A DNA stretch of 64,000 nucleotides from CAVTTH01 sp963737545 (GCA_963737545.1 CAVTTH010000006.1:231591-295590), one strand, 5' to 3'; counted from the first letter of the stretch, positions 36,871 through 45,550 are shown. Numbers and translations: made by a program. Notes: generated by a model not told the origin, from the sequence alone.

Positions 36871-37852
36871 CTAGCCCATGCCGAGAGCATCCAGCGTCGG
36901 CTCATCGATCGCCGCCGTCGGAACCAGTCCCTGCTCTTCCTGGTAGGAGGTCAAGGCCTCGCGGGTTAATGGCCCGAGTAATCCATCCACTTCCCCTTTA
37001 TAGTAGCCCATCTCCTGGAGCACGCCTTGCACGTCCGCGATCACCTGATCGGGCGGTTCCGCCCGCCGGCCCACATAGATCGGTCCATCATAGGCGTAGT
37101 ATTGCTGCGAATCATTGTAGCCCCAGGCCGGATACCAGTAGCCGCTGTTGAAGTAATAGTAACCGCCACCGATCAACTCCACCCGCGGGTAATGTGAGTG
37201 ATACCAGCCCCGGTCGTGCCGTTCCGAATGATACGAGCGGAAAGCTTCGTATTGCCGACCCTGCCACCGGTCACTGCCTTCGATCCGGCGATTCTCCGTA
37301 AAGGTCACCGTCGGCACGTTCCCCGGCTTCGGCTGCGCCTTGAAGTTCGCGTGCTGCGCCTTGATCTGCTGCACCTGCTTCGGGTCGGGCTTTTTCGCCG
37401 CCACTTTCTGCCCGCCAGCTACCGCCGCGGGTGCAGCCGGCGACGCCACCGCCGCTGGAGCAGCTATCGGCTTCGCTGGTGCGGGAGGAGTCTTCATCCC
37501 TTTCTTGTGCTCATCCGCCTTTAATCCCGGCGTCGCAACGGCCGTCGTTTCCTCGGCAGCCTTCTCAGGGAACCTTCGTCCGCTTCGGGGCGGGAGTCGC
37601 AACCTTCTGCACCGCCTCGGGCTTCTCCGTCTTTATCCCGCCCGGACCATTCTTCCCGCCGTGTCGCTCTACGGGCGTGACCGCAGGCTTCATCGCCTTC
37701 GGCCCAGCGGGCTTCGCTTCGGCCGGGCGGCCCTTGGCTTTTTCCGCCGCCTGCTTCGGCTTGGGGCTCGATTGCTCGTCTGGCTGTTGCGCGATCGCGG
37801 CGCCGGCGAGCGCCAGCGAACAGCCGATTAATAAACTGGTGAATTTTTTCAT
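36871..37852 (-). CDS. exported peptidoglycan-binding protein, one frameshift
   Basis: An exported protein of about 325 residues after joining two frames near 37570. From 37852: a signal peptide (FTSLLIGCSLALAGAAIAQQ) and a Lys/Pro/Ala-rich linker (KPKQAAEKAKGRPAEAKPAG). After VATPAPKRTKVP the frame changes and the linker continues (KAAEETTAVATPGLKADE). Next come a Tyr/Trp-rich segment (SGYWYPAWGYNDSQQYYAYD) and a C-terminal PG_binding_1 repeat (VIADVQGVLQEMGYYKGEVDG, LLGPLTREALTSYQEEQGL). A single extra base in GTTCCCTGAG explains the break. It probably binds cell-wall peptidoglycan or spans the periplasm. It has a terminator downstream and is monocistronic. Confidence 0.8.
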
Positions 37853-37976
37853 ATCGTAGTTACTTGGTCGTTAGACAGGCGTGATCTATTCACGGGCTTG
37901 CCGTTCTTTCGTGCCCGCGCACCCGTTCGGTTCCCCCTAGCGAGATCACCGCTCGATCAAGCGCGCTGGTGGCTGT

Positions 37977-38057
37977 CTTCAGATCGCGTGAGGCGCGAGC
38001 CTTTCCTGACTCGCCGAAGCCTTTGGCGAAAAGGGTTACGCGATTACGCGATTCCGA
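37977..38057. repeat. R6 repeat, copy 1
   Basis: AGATCGCGTGAGGCGCGAGC, followed by CTTTCCTGACTCGCC and ending near ACGCGATTCCGAATT. A closely similar copy lies at 38499-38580, and the first 30 bases recur at 39674. Confidence 0.8.
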
Positions 38058-38071
38058 ATTCCCACTTTCGC

Positions 38072-38281
38072 CTACGCCGTCCTTCGCCAGCCGAATATCC
38101 GCGCTGGCAAAAAGAGGATCGACCGTACGAGCGCGAGGAGCGCTTCAAAAGTCATCCCGAGCAAACGAAACGGCAGCATCACGAGCCAGACCAATGGGAA
38201 AAGGATCAGGGCCAGCAGCGCGAGTGGCCACGAGAGCACAAGCAGAATGGACCAACCCAGGAACGCGATCAGCATCTTCAC
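38072..38281 (-). CDS. small double-helix membrane protein
   Basis: A 69-residue, nearly entirely hydrophobic protein: LIAFLGWSILLVLSWPLALL and ILFPLVWLVMLPFRLLGMTF, then an amphipathic end PARIFGWRRTA. Two or three membrane helices are likely. No family name was recognised. It sits between two copies of repeat R6. Confidence 0.6.
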   Translation of the reverse strand: MKMLIAFLGWSILLVLSWPLALLALILFPLVWLVMLPFRLLGMTFEALLALVRSILFLPARIFGWRRTA

Positions 38282-38827
38282 AACTCTAACATTTCATTCC
38301 ACGCCGAAACGTCAAAGCGAAATCAGGAACGGAGGAAAACGGGATTTCTGACATGCACGGAACAGCCGCGAGGTAGCGGCGACTGAGGTGGGAGCCGAAG
38401 GAGTGAAAAGCTGATAACTTCTGACTTCCGAAATCCGAATGGAAAGCCCGGCCTCGCCTGCTCGAAGGCTGCGTTACGGCCGCAATCCGACCTCCGTCTT
38501 CAGATCGCGCGAGGCGCGAGCCTTTCCTGACTCGCCCCGAAGCCTTGGCGAAGGGGGCTACGCGATTTTGCGATTCCGCATTGGCACTATATCGACCGTA
38601 AACTTAGACGGGCTATTTACCAGATTCGCTCTTGCCTTAAAGAAGCAACTACGGGTACCGATGCCCCCACACTCATGCCCTCCGATCCCGATCCCCGATC
38701 TGTATTGATTTCGAGTCGCTCGCACGGACATTTCTTTCAATAAGCTCGCTCACTCCAGCTTGCTCTCGCGACCACAAGTGCCGCTTTCTCCGACTAAGCG
38801 CTGCTAGCCTCAAAGACAAGCGAGGCA
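38282..38827. other. 546-base gap with repeat R6 copy 2
   Basis: Besides the repeat at 38499-38580, this stretch shows only short degenerate spacer sequence (ACTTCTGACTTCCGAAATCC). No gene was supported. Confidence 0.55.
38499..38580. repeat. R6 repeat, copy 2
   Basis: AGATCGCGCGAGGCGCGAGC then CTTTCCTGACTCGCC, about 88% identical by eye to copy 1, in the same orientation, 0.5 kb away. Confidence 0.8.
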
Positions 38828-39443
38828 ATGAGTGGCCTCGATCCAAACCAACTAGTATTCGCGCAGGCCCTAGTAGCAGGTATTACCTCGCGCTTAAGCA
38901 GCTCTGAGATCAAGGCGGTTCGAAATGCTGGCATATTTCTCGCGATTTGGCTCTCGGCTTTTCTGGTGGCCGATGGCTTTGTTGCCGAGGCGACGGTGGC
39001 CGGATTGAAGCTTCAGAAGCTGAAAGATCTTTTGTTATTTGTCCCCGTCGTGATGGGATACTTTTTCTACAGTAGCGCCGCGGCACTTTCTATAGCGATA
39101 TCTTGTAGCGAGGCATTCTAGGCCATTTATGTTCACTTCCTGCCGAAAATCGAGCCTACTGGGCTTCATTCGCTTCTCTTTTCAGAGACATTCTTCGGGG
39201 CTGAAAACTGCACTTATCTGACCAAACAGACAAAGTTTGAAGAGATTGCCAGGAATACCGCTCTTTGGGGTATCGTGGGTTTTTATTGGGGGATTTTCCC
39301 CCATCGGGATTTACAAGACGGCGAAACTTGCTGCAGAAGTCTCTACGGCCTCCGATTTCTTCACAGCTACCAGTGGAATCATAGGTGGCCTGCTCTGGCT
39401 GCGGGGTGCTTCAATGATCTATCATCGCACGGTGGATTCGTAG
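38828..39443 (+). pseudogene. membrane protein broken by a stop and a frameshift
   Basis: Two pieces appear to be one protein. The first, MSGLDPNQLVFAQALVAGIT followed by RSS-type sequence and two hydrophobic helices (AGIFLAIWLSAFLVADG, DLLLFVPVVMGYFFYSSAAA), stops at TAG 39119. Past this stop the same frame stays open (YVHFLPKIEPTGLHSLLF, KFEEIARNTALWGIVGFYWG). Near 39290 the frame changes in a G5/T4/C5 homopolymer cluster, and the second frame gives FIGGFSPIGIYKTAKLAAEV and SGIIGGLLWLRGASMIYHRT to 39443. The total would be about 205 residues with four helices. Unknown family. It could be decaying or mis-sequenced. Confidence 0.55.
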
Positions 39444-39470
39444 GACACGTCCCGAAACCTGTCCTCTCGT

Positions 39471-39514
39471 GGAAAATTCTATCGCTACCCGATGACGATC
39501 CGGTTCATTCAATA
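39471..39514. repeat. R5 repeat, copy 3 (DUF4870 3' end)
   Basis: GGAAAATTCTATCGCTACCC and the next 24 bases match the end of DUF4870 (34935-34985) and copy 2. It comes right after the broken membrane gene. Confidence 0.87.
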
Positions 39515-40034
39515 GTCCGAGCGCTCGCCCAGTTTTCCACTTTCTTTCTCCGACTCTCTGTCTTCCGCCCTCTGACCACTGCCTTCTGATCGCTGACCTC
39601 TGGTCCCTGGCCTTCTGTCCTGCAACTTCCTACTTTCTCCTTTCGATCCCTGTCTTCGCCTTCCAACCTCTGACTTCAGATCGTGTGAGGCGCGAGCCTC
39701 TTGCGCGATCCCCGCCGCGCGCCCGCTTCATTCCATTCACTATCGCCAATGGAAACGACTTGTTTAGCAAATCAGCGCGCATACCATGCTTTCACCGTGT
39801 GATGGAAGATCCGCAAAGACTGCCTGCTACCCCACCTGAACCCGAAAGAACAGGCGTTGATCCGAAGCAAGAATCCACGAGAGCGGGAGTTACGAGTTCC
39901 TGCCACCCGAAAGTAAAAAGGGGTATGCGTCAATGGCGACAACGCTTGAAACTTTTGTTGGGAGCGGCATTCGTCCGCCTGGCATGCCATTTTTGCTAAC
40001 GTGGGAAAGAAATTCCGAGGAACGGTTTAATAGT
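39515..40034. other. 520-base gap with pyrimidine-rich spacer and R6 fragment
   Basis: 39515-39673 is degenerate pyrimidine repeat (TCTGACCACTGCCTTCTGA, CTGACCTCTGGTCCCTGG). 39674-39710 repeats the first bases of R6. The rest, to the next gene at 40035, shows nothing recognisable; an in-frame start at 39933 exists but lacks support. Confidence 0.55.
39674..39710. repeat. R6 repeat, partial copy 3
   Basis: Begins ACTTCAGATCGTGTGAGGCG and keeps CGCGAGCCT before diverging. Confidence 0.65.
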
Positions 40035-40311
40035 ATGGACGCTGAGCGAGAACGAGTCCTGCAAGACCTCAGGGAGATGACAGAAAACTGTCACAGGCAA
40101 GAGCTCTTAGTTGCGAATAACTCTGGAGGCTACTTGGGGTCACTTGGTCAAAACATTATGATCACGCTCGGAGCGCTGATGTTGGGAGCCGGGATTTCCG
40201 AAGTGAATCGGCAAGTAACGAGTTTGGACAGTCGTGTTGATGATCGTGGGCGCTGTGTTGCTACTGGCCGGTTGGGCCCTCGCGATAATGGACGCTTGGA
40301 AAAAGAAATGA
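40035..40311 (+). pseudogene. small membrane protein with a frameshift
   Basis: This starts MDAERERVLQDLREMTENCH and has a first hydrophobic stretch, IMITLGALMLGAGISEV. Near 40215 a frame change gives a second membrane helix, VVLMIVGAVLLLAGWALAIM, ending DAWKKK at TGA 40311. That stop overlaps the next ATG (ATGA), which supports the second frame. Without the change the first frame loses the helix and runs on into polar sequence. Family unknown. Confidence 0.55.
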
Positions 40312-40744
40312 TTATTCCGACGGTTTACAATATTCAGACGATTGGTGTCGGCGACCGCGGTGTCCCCAACAAGGAACGAATCGTCTTGCGTGCGATGGAT
40401 GAATTTAACCTTCAGAATTTTGTCGTGGGCATAGGCATTCCAGCTAGCGCGGAACAGTCGACAATTCTTCCCATTCCAAACTACATCTACTATTTCGATG
40501 ACATTGTGGTGCCGAAATATAGTTGGGTAGTGATTTATACGGGGCCGGGAAAACCGAGATCTCGAAATTGCCCACGACGCATGAACCGGCCTATTCCTTT
40601 CACTGGGGTCAGCCTACCGTTTTGTTCGTGAATCCTGCGATAATGCCAATACTATTCCGAGTTACGGAGATTGGCTTTCCGACGGACCAGTTGCCAGGTT
40701 TGTTACCTCCGCGACAGACGCCGTCGCTTGCGATAGAGCACTAA
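40308..40744 (+). pseudogene. hypothetical beta-rich protein with a frameshift
   Basis: This starts MIIPTVYNIQTIGVGDRGVP and continues KERIVLRAMDEFNLQNFVVG and YIYYFDDIVVPKYSWVVIYT. Near 40550 the frame changes to KTEISKLPTTHEPAYSFHWG and VNPAIMPILFRVTEIGFPTD, ending at 40744. The joined product is about 145 residues. No family was recognised. It is coupled by ATGA to the small membrane gene upstream, so the two probably act together. Confidence 0.5.
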
Positions 40745-40801
40745 CGTGTATTTAACGAGCAGAGAGGGAACAAAGGCTCAGAGCTTAATATCGTTATATC
40801 C

Positions 40802-41302
40802 TCAAAGGAGGTTGAAGGGTCCGTTCGCCCGAAGCTTCAACGCGGGCTCGAGAAGAATATGCGACTCGCCGGCGAGCTCGGGTTCCTGATCGATCGCGCT
40901 CTTGCATAAGGTGAAGCCACATTTTTGCAGGACGCGCATCGACGCAAGGTTGTGTGGGGCCACACCGGCGTAGAGTGGCCGCGTCTGTTCCAGGCAAAGA
41001 AACGCAGGGAGCGCTTCGCTGGCAATGCCTCGCCCCCAAAGTGCGCGGTCGATCCAGTAGCCGACCTCGCGTTTTCCGTCGCGCTCAAAACTACCGATGT
41101 TTCCGGCTATCTGGCCATCGGCTACGATTGTCTTTTTCAGGCAGGCGTCGTCCGCCAGGATCTTGGCCCAATGCTCGTCGAATTCAGCTTTATCGCGTGA
41201 ACGGAATACAACCAGGGCCACGGCCACGGGATCTCGCTGGTGTTCGAAAAAGATGGGCAGGTCGTCCGGTTCGACGTCGCGCAAGAGAACCTCTGTTTTC
41301 AT
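40802..41302 (-). CDS. GNAT acetyltransferase, RimJ/RimL-like
   Basis: A 166-residue acetyltransferase. The N-terminal strand VLLRDVEPDDLPIFFEHQRD and the core KREVGYWIDRALWGRGIASE hold the acetyl-CoA-binding loop (WGRGIASEAL). VAPHNLASMRVLQKCGF is the typical RimJ/L C-terminal motif. The acceptor is unknown. It is intact and followed on the same strand by the DUF5069 gene's locus, transcribed the same way. Confidence 0.87.
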   Translation of the reverse strand: MKTEVLLRDVEPDDLPIFFEHQRDPVAVALVVFRSRDKAEFDEHWAKILADDACLKKTIVADGQIAGNIGSFERDGKREVGYWIDRALWGRGIASEALPAFLCLEQTRPLYAGVAPHNLASMRVLQKCGFTLCKSAIDQEPELAGESHILLEPALKLRANGPFNLL

Positions 41303-41382
41303 CGAAGAAGTTGAGAGTTGTTGGTTGAGAGCGTAAAAGCTCCGTGGGAGCCACGCTCCTTTACGGAGTTGAGGGATGCCCG

Positions 41383-41832
41383 TTAAGTGGCAAAGCTTTC
41401 GTTCGTGCGCGGGATGCGGCCTTCATCGACGTCGTGAAGGTCGACCCAGGTCTGGATGTCGGTGCGATCGGCCAGGCCGTTGGCTCTTTTTGTTGCTTCC
41501 AGCTCCTCGGTGCTGTTGTCGCGCCAGCCGCGTTTGGCGACGAAGTCATTCCAGAATTTTACTTTTTCTTCATCGGGCCGGCCGAAGCTGGTGAAGCACC
41601 AATCGAGAATTTCATCGTCGCTGCCGCCGGCGCGCACCCGTGCGACGAGTTGCGGCACATCGATGCGGAAAAAGCGGCAGAAGTAGCCGTCGAAGCAATC
41701 GGGAACGGGGCCGCCGGCGTAGTTATAATCGGCTGGTAAGATACCTTGGTCCTTCAAGCGCAGCTTATCGAGCATGCGGGGAAAGAAGAGCACACCCTGG
41801 GTTGTGTCGTAGTCGCTGCGCGGAGTTTTCAT
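41383..41832 (-). CDS. DUF5069 family protein
   Basis: A 149-residue protein: MKTPRSDYDTTQGVLFFPRM, LDKLRLKDQGILPADYNY, FCRFFRIDVPQLVARVRAGG, DDEILDWCFTSFGRPDEEKV and WNDFVAKRGWRDN. This matches DUF5069, found in Verrucomicrobiota and related groups, of unknown function. The start at 41832 is the one that gives the family N terminus; an upstream in-frame ATG at 41886 adds repeat-derived residues. Confidence 0.8.
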   Translation of the reverse strand: MKTPRSDYDTTQGVLFFPRMLDKLRLKDQGILPADYNYAGGPVPDCFDGYFCRFFRIDVPQLVARVRAGGSDDEILDWCFTSFGRPDEEKVKFWNDFVAKRGWRDNSTEELEATKRANGLADRTDIQTWVDLHDVDEGRIPRTNESFAT

Positions 41833-41869
41833 AGAAGATGTTGTTGTTGGTTGAGAGAATGTTTCTCCC

Positions 41870-41950
41870 CCAACTTTCACGCTCAACTCTCAGCAATCAA
41901 CCCTCAACGCCCTCGCCAATCCCTCAACTCTCAGCCATCAACACTCAACC
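41870..41950. repeat. CAACTCTCA / CAACCCTCAA degenerate array
   Basis: Short variants follow each other: CAACTTTCACGCTCAACTCT, CAGCAATCAACCCTCAACG, CCCTCAACTCTCAGCC, ATCAACACTCAACC. Matching purine-side pieces (TTGAGAGTTGTTGGTTGAGA) occur near 41300 and 41850, and another near 59935. This type of degenerate intergenic array separates genes here. Confidence 0.55.
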
Positions 41951-41960
41951 TTTGATTGAC

Positions 41961-42183
41961 TCACAGCGGTTCCAATTTTTCTCCGCCGCACTTGAGGCAG
42001 GGTGGGGCGCAATCGGCCGGCATCGGGGTGGATGAAATGCGTGATGTAGCCGCACTCGGTGCAGCGCCAGCGCAGGGCGCGCAGTTCGTCGTACGATTTC
42101 AAGCGCGCGAGCGCTTCATCGAGCTCCTTGCGCGCGTGCTCGAGGATCTCGCGAATCGGCTTTAGCGCTTCGGCCGAGTACAT
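41961..42183 (-). pseudogene. small zinc-ribbon protein, one frameshift
   Basis: From ATG 42183: a helical N-terminal half (MYSAEALKPIREILEHARKE, LDEALARLKSYDELRALRW) followed by RCTECGYITHFIHPD. A one-base change near 42020 restores ADCAPPCLKCGGEKLEPL and a TGA at 41961, giving a second CxxC pair and a full zinc ribbon of about 75 residues. In the unrestored frame the second Cys pair is missing. Similar short zinc-ribbon proteins occur widely; function unknown. Confidence 0.6.
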
Positions 42184-42329
42184 AGTAGAGGAAGCTCCAA
42201 TTGTTGTTCCCGGGCCCGGCGCTCCCGCCATCCGAACAATACCAGCAGACGCATAAAGTATCGCATACGTTCAGATGAACGTTTCCCGGATTTTATGCAA
42301 GCGAAAGTTTCGGAGCGCACGTCGCAACA

Positions 42330-42410
42330 GGTGGATCGGCCGCTCCGTCGGGCGATGCTAGGAACAGACCCGGCTTTGCCAGCATCGAGCAAGGGACTGC
42401 TCGATCCACC
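42330..42410. repeat. R1 palindromic element, copy 3 (inverted)
   Basis: Begins GGTGGATCGGCCGCTCCGTC and ends AGCAAGGGACTGCTCGATCC-ACC, i.e. the reverse orientation of the other copies. Confidence 0.88.
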
Positions 42411-42467
42411 TTCCAGATTTTCCCTTATGAATCGCATCGGCGTAATCGAAATGTCGGCAGATTGATT

Positions 42468-42524
42468 TGTAGCCGTCGCTCCTGCGGGCGACGCGCGCGC
42501 GCGTCCCGCAGGGACGCGGCTACA
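42468..42524. repeat. R2 palindrome TGTAGCCG...CGGCTACA
   Basis: TGTAGCCGTCGCTCCTGCGG, GCGACGCGCGCGCGCG, TCCCGCAGGGACGCGGCTACA: both ends match in inverted orientation, with a CG-alternating centre. Related sequences lie at 46072 and 46806. Confidence 0.82.
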
Positions 42525-42565
42525 GCAAGGCAGATGGCACGATACAGTTACAGTTTTGAGACTAA

Positions 42566-43183
42566 CTACTGTTGGAAAGTGGTCGCGGATGGGCCTGGAC
42601 AACGACGGGTGTCGGTCGTGGTGCTGGCGCTTTTTGCGTCGCCGCGCAGAGTCCAGCATTCGCCCAGCGTGGAGCAATAGCAGATCTCGACCGCGACGCG
42701 GGCGCGGTCCTTATTCATCTCGATCCAGAGCGGGTTGGACTTGTCGAACGTGAGCGGATTGTTGTTTAGATCGTGCGGAGTAAGGATGGTCATCGATTCA
42801 CCGGCTGAGAGGACGTGGCCGGTCATGTCGCTCTCGGAGAAATTATGTGTCCCCGGCCCGAGCAGTTTCTGAAGCGCTTCCCGCCAGTTGATCACCGGCT
42901 GCCCGTCCACCGTCACCATGACATGGCGAATGATGGCGGGGCCGACGCCCTTGTTCGACAGGGTGAAGTGAATGTCCGGCTGATTGCTGCTATCGAATTC
43001 GAGGATCGGCCAGACTGTCGCGCGCACTTGCTGGCGCTGCATGTAAGCGGTGTAACCGGAGACAGTCAGCGCGCAAACTCCCACCAGCGTCGCGATGATC
43101 GCGTCGTAGCGGCTGGCGCCGCGCGTTCCCTGCTGTTCCGACACGAGGACGATGCTAGCTTCGGCCCGGCACCGGTCAAGCAT
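42566..43183 (-). CDS. membrane-anchored hypothetical protein
   Basis: Up to 205 residues. One N-terminal membrane helix, AIIATLVGVCALTVSGYTAY, is followed by a beta-rich external domain (VRATVWPILEFDSSNQPDIH, FTLSNKGVGPAIIRHVMVTV, ICYCSTLGECWTL). A Ser/Thr-rich tail follows. The layout resembles small bacterial proteins of unknown function with a conserved TLSNKGxGPA segment. Start uncertain. It lies between repeat elements. Confidence 0.65.
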   Translation of the reverse strand: MLDRCRAEASIVLVSEQQGTRGASRYDAIIATLVGVCALTVSGYTAYMQRQQVRATVWPILEFDSSNQPDIHFTLSNKGVGPAIIRHVMVTVDGQPVINWREALQKLLGPGTHNFSESDMTGHVLSAGESMTILTPHDLNNNPLTFDKSNPLWIEMNKDRARVAVEICYCSTLGECWTLRGDAKSASTTTDTRRCPGPSATTFQQ

Positions 43184-43228
43184 GCCGGGCGAACAAGCCG
43201 TCGTGAATCATCGACTGAGCCCGCACTT

Positions 43229-43293
43229 GGTGGATCGAGCAGTCCCTTGCTCGATAGACGAGAGCCATCGCCCGACGGAGCGGCCGATCCGCC
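43229..43293. repeat. R1 element, copy 4 (short)
   Basis: GGTGGATCGAGCAGTCCCTT to CGGCCGATCCGCC, 65 bases, with one substitution in the right end. Confidence 0.85.
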
Positions 43294-43331
43294 TTTGGCA
43301 TCGCCGGTGGCTCGATCACTCGTCCATGGTC

Positions 43332-43445
43332 GGTGGATCGAGCAGTCGTCGCTCGTCCCACGGTCGCGGTCCCTCGATGTTCAAAAAGAGTAATCGCACT
43401 TGCGCGCAAATATTTGGCATCGCCCGACGGAGCGGCCGATCCACC
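43332..43445. repeat. R1 element, copy 5 (long)
   Basis: GGTGGATCGAGCAGTCGTCG to CGGAGCGGCCGATCCACC, 114 bases. It carries the inner hairpin-like CACTTGCGCGCAA also seen in copy 2. Confidence 0.85.
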
Positions 43446-43631
43446 TTTGCCTCGTCCCAGATTTCACAGATTCGAGAAGCATGCTGGCGACGACCAGCGT
43501 TGGAAAATGAAGAATGATTAATGAAGAAGATGGAAAAGGGCCGCTGGCGATCCACTCACGAATCTGGCGCCGCGCCGCTTTTCCTTGTAAAGTTGGCGGG
43601 TCTTCGGATTCTGACGCAGGAAAAGGAACAG

Positions 43632-44606
43632 ATGCGACCAAAGACTCAGCCGACTGCTCACCATTCTCATTGTCTCACGCGCCGCCATTTCATCGCCTCC
43701 GCTGCGGTTCTGAGCGCCGGTGCCTGGCTCTGGCCACGCCAGCTCATCGCCGAGGAAGAAAACATCGTCGCAGCTGCGCTTAAGCACGCCGCGACTGCGA
43801 AAGTTACTGTCCAAGCATTACGCGGAAATGTCAGCGCACTGATCGGTTCCGGTGGAAACATCGCCGTGCTCACCGGACCGGAAGGCAAGCTGATCATCGA
43901 TTCCGGTTTCTCTACCTCTCACGCCAGGATTGCCGAGGCCCTCGCCGGGATCAGTCAGGACCCAGTGAGACACCTCGTGAACACGCACTGGCATTTCGAT
44001 CATACCGACGGCAACGAATGGATGCACGGCGAGGGCGCGGCCATTCTCGCTCACACGAACACGCGCAAACACCTCGCCACTACGACGCGCGTGGAAGCAT
44101 GGGACCACACTTTTCCGCCATCTCCTGCCGGTGCCATCCCCGGCGAAGTCTTCGAAAACGAGAAAGAGCTCCGTCTTAACGGCAGCACAGTTGCGCTTGC
44201 TTACTATGGCCCGAGTCATACTGACGGCGATATCTCCGCTTATTTTGTCGAAGCGGATGTCTTTCACACCGGTGACACCTGGTGGAACGGCCACTACCCG
44301 TTCATCGATTATTCCACCGGCGGTCATATCAACGGCATGATCAAGGCGGCTGAAACGAACCTGGCGAAAGTCACGGAAAAAACCATTGTCATTCCGGGTC
44401 ACGGCAAAATCGGCGGTAAACCGGAGATGACCGAATACCGCGACATGCTGGTCACGATTCGTGATCGCGTCGCCGCACTCAAGAAAGAAGGCAAGTCCCT
44501 GGAGGAAGCCATCGCCGCCAAACCGACCGCCGCCTTCGATAGCAAATGGGCTACTTCTTTCACTACCGGCGCTGTATTTACGAAGTACGTCTACGCCGGA
44601 GTCTGA
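43632..44606 (+). CDS. exported metallo-beta-lactamase-fold hydrolase
   Basis: A 324-residue protein with a Tat-like signal (TRRHFIASAAVLSAGAWLWP). Its MBL-fold Zn motif is THWHFDHTDG (HxHxDH), and other metal residues are in YGPSHTDGD, HTGDTWWNG and IPGHGKIGG. It resembles the MBL-fold proteins that include quinoprotein-relay and SoxH-like members rather than a proven beta-lactamase. Start 43632 (MRPKTQPTAHHSHCLTRR) gives a normal Tat leader; an in-frame start at 43521 would add 37 residues. The RR twin is inferred from RRHFI. Confidence 0.85.
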   Translation: MRPKTQPTAHHSHCLTRRHFIASAAVLSAGAWLWPRQLIAEEENIVAAALKHAATAKVTVQALRGNVSALIGSGGNIAVLTGPEGKLIIDSGFSTSHARIAEALAGISQDPVRHLVNTHWHFDHTDGNEWMHGEGAAILAHTNTRKHLATTTRVEAWDHTFPPSPAGAIPGEVFENEKELRLNGSTVALAYYGPSHTDGDISAYFVEADVFHTGDTWWNGHYPFIDYSTGGHINGMIKAAETNLAKVTEKTIVIPGHGKIGGKPEMTEYRDMLVTIRDRVAALKKEGKSLEEAIAAKPTAAFDSKWATSFTTGAVFTKYVYAGV

Positions 44607-44689
44607 TTGCTTGATCTTCCCATCGATCTCACTCGATCCATGTCGGCTGGGATTCAAAGCGCCGTTTATGAGCGCACTATCGTGGGCAG

Positions 44690-45550
44690 TTACACGACCG
44701 CTGTTTCCGTCTCCTCAATGACTTCGGGCGGCCTGGGTTTTCCGTAGAGGACCGCGAGAAGAACGCCCGCGACGACTAACGAAATGCCGAGCACCGTCTG
44801 CGCGGTGTAGTGTTCGCCGAAAATCGTGACGCCGAAGATGAGGGCGTAGATCAGGCCGATGTAGTTCAGCACTGCTACCTTCGCGATCCGCTCGGACTGG
44901 AGGGATTTCGTCAGGCAGACCTGGCCGATCTGCGTGAGAACGCCGCACATGAGAAGACAGACCCATTCCCACGGCAACGGCGCTCGCCAACTGAAGCAAA
45001 TGAAGACGAGACCGGCCACGACGCCGACGAGCTGGAAATGGAGCACAACGACGATCGGCTCTTCGCGTTCGCGGAGACGGCGCACCAGGTTGTAGGCCAT
45101 GCCCGAGCAGATGGCGGAGATAATGCCGATGAGCAGGTAGACGGTGGAAACACGCGAGTCGAAGCCCTTGAGCACAAACACGCCCGCGAAAGCGATCCCG
45201 TAGAAGAACCATTGCCGCGCCGGCACATGCTCGCGCAAGACAAAGACGCCGATGAGCGCGGTGAAAATCGGAGACAAGTATTGGATGGTGACCGCGGTGG
45301 CGAGGTGCATGTGTTGGAGGGTGACGAAAAAGGTAAAGAGGGCGAGCGTGCCAAAGGTGCCGCGCGCGATCAGGAGCGCGTGATTGTTCCCTTTCCAATC
45401 GAGCCGCAGGCGCGCGATCTCCACGCCGCAGATCAGCGCTGAAACGAGACAACGGAAAAACACGATCTCCATCGCCGGAATGCGATCGAGCTGTTTGACG
45501 AAGACGTTCATGGTCGCAAAGGCCAACGTCGCCAGAAGCATGTTGGCCAC
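44690..45550 (-). CDS. EamA/DMT family transporter
   Basis: A 286-residue membrane protein of ten hydrophobic helices, with two EamA halves: MANMLLATLAFATMNVFVKQ, VFFRCLVSALICGVEIAR, and in the second half GIISAICSGMAYNLVRRLRE, VLNYIGLIYALIFGVTIFGE. Proteins of this superfamily export metabolites or amino acids; substrate unknown. Conserved charged residues lie between helices 3 and 4 of each half. It converges with the MBL-fold gene. Confidence 0.88.
   Translation of the reverse strand: MANMLLATLAFATMNVFVKQLDRIPAMEIVFFRCLVSALICGVEIARLRLDWKGNNHALLIARGTFGTLALFTFFVTLQHMHLATAVTIQYLSPIFTALIGVFVLREHVPARQWFFYGIAFAGVFVLKGFDSRVSTVYLLIGIISAICSGMAYNLVRRLREREEPIVVVLHFQLVGVVAGLVFICFSWRAPLPWEWVCLLMCGVLTQIGQVCLTKSLQSERIAKVAVLNYIGLIYALIFGVTIFGEHYTAQTVLGISLVVAGVLLAVLYGKPRPPEVIEETETAVV

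Larger units (their letters stand above)
42184..42565. other. 382-base gap with R1 copy 3 and an R2 element
   Basis: This holds two palindromic elements, 42330-42410 and 42468-42524. No gene was recognised. Confidence 0.65.
43184..43631. other. 448-base gap with R1 copies 4 and 5
   Basis: Two R1 elements lie here, 43229-43293 and 43332-43445. Open frames through them only read the repeats. Confidence 0.7.

Noticed and set aside
36638..36874. An open frame covering R5 copy 2
   Set aside because: It reads the duplicated DUF4870 end in the wrong frame and then the terminator hairpin.
34935..39514. R5 copies as attL/attR of an integrated element
   Set aside because: There is no integrase, three copies rather than two, and no tRNA; a duplication history is simpler.
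43176..43521. Several overlapping open frames in the R1-rich gap
   Set aside because: They are translations of the repeat elements and have no gene-like features.
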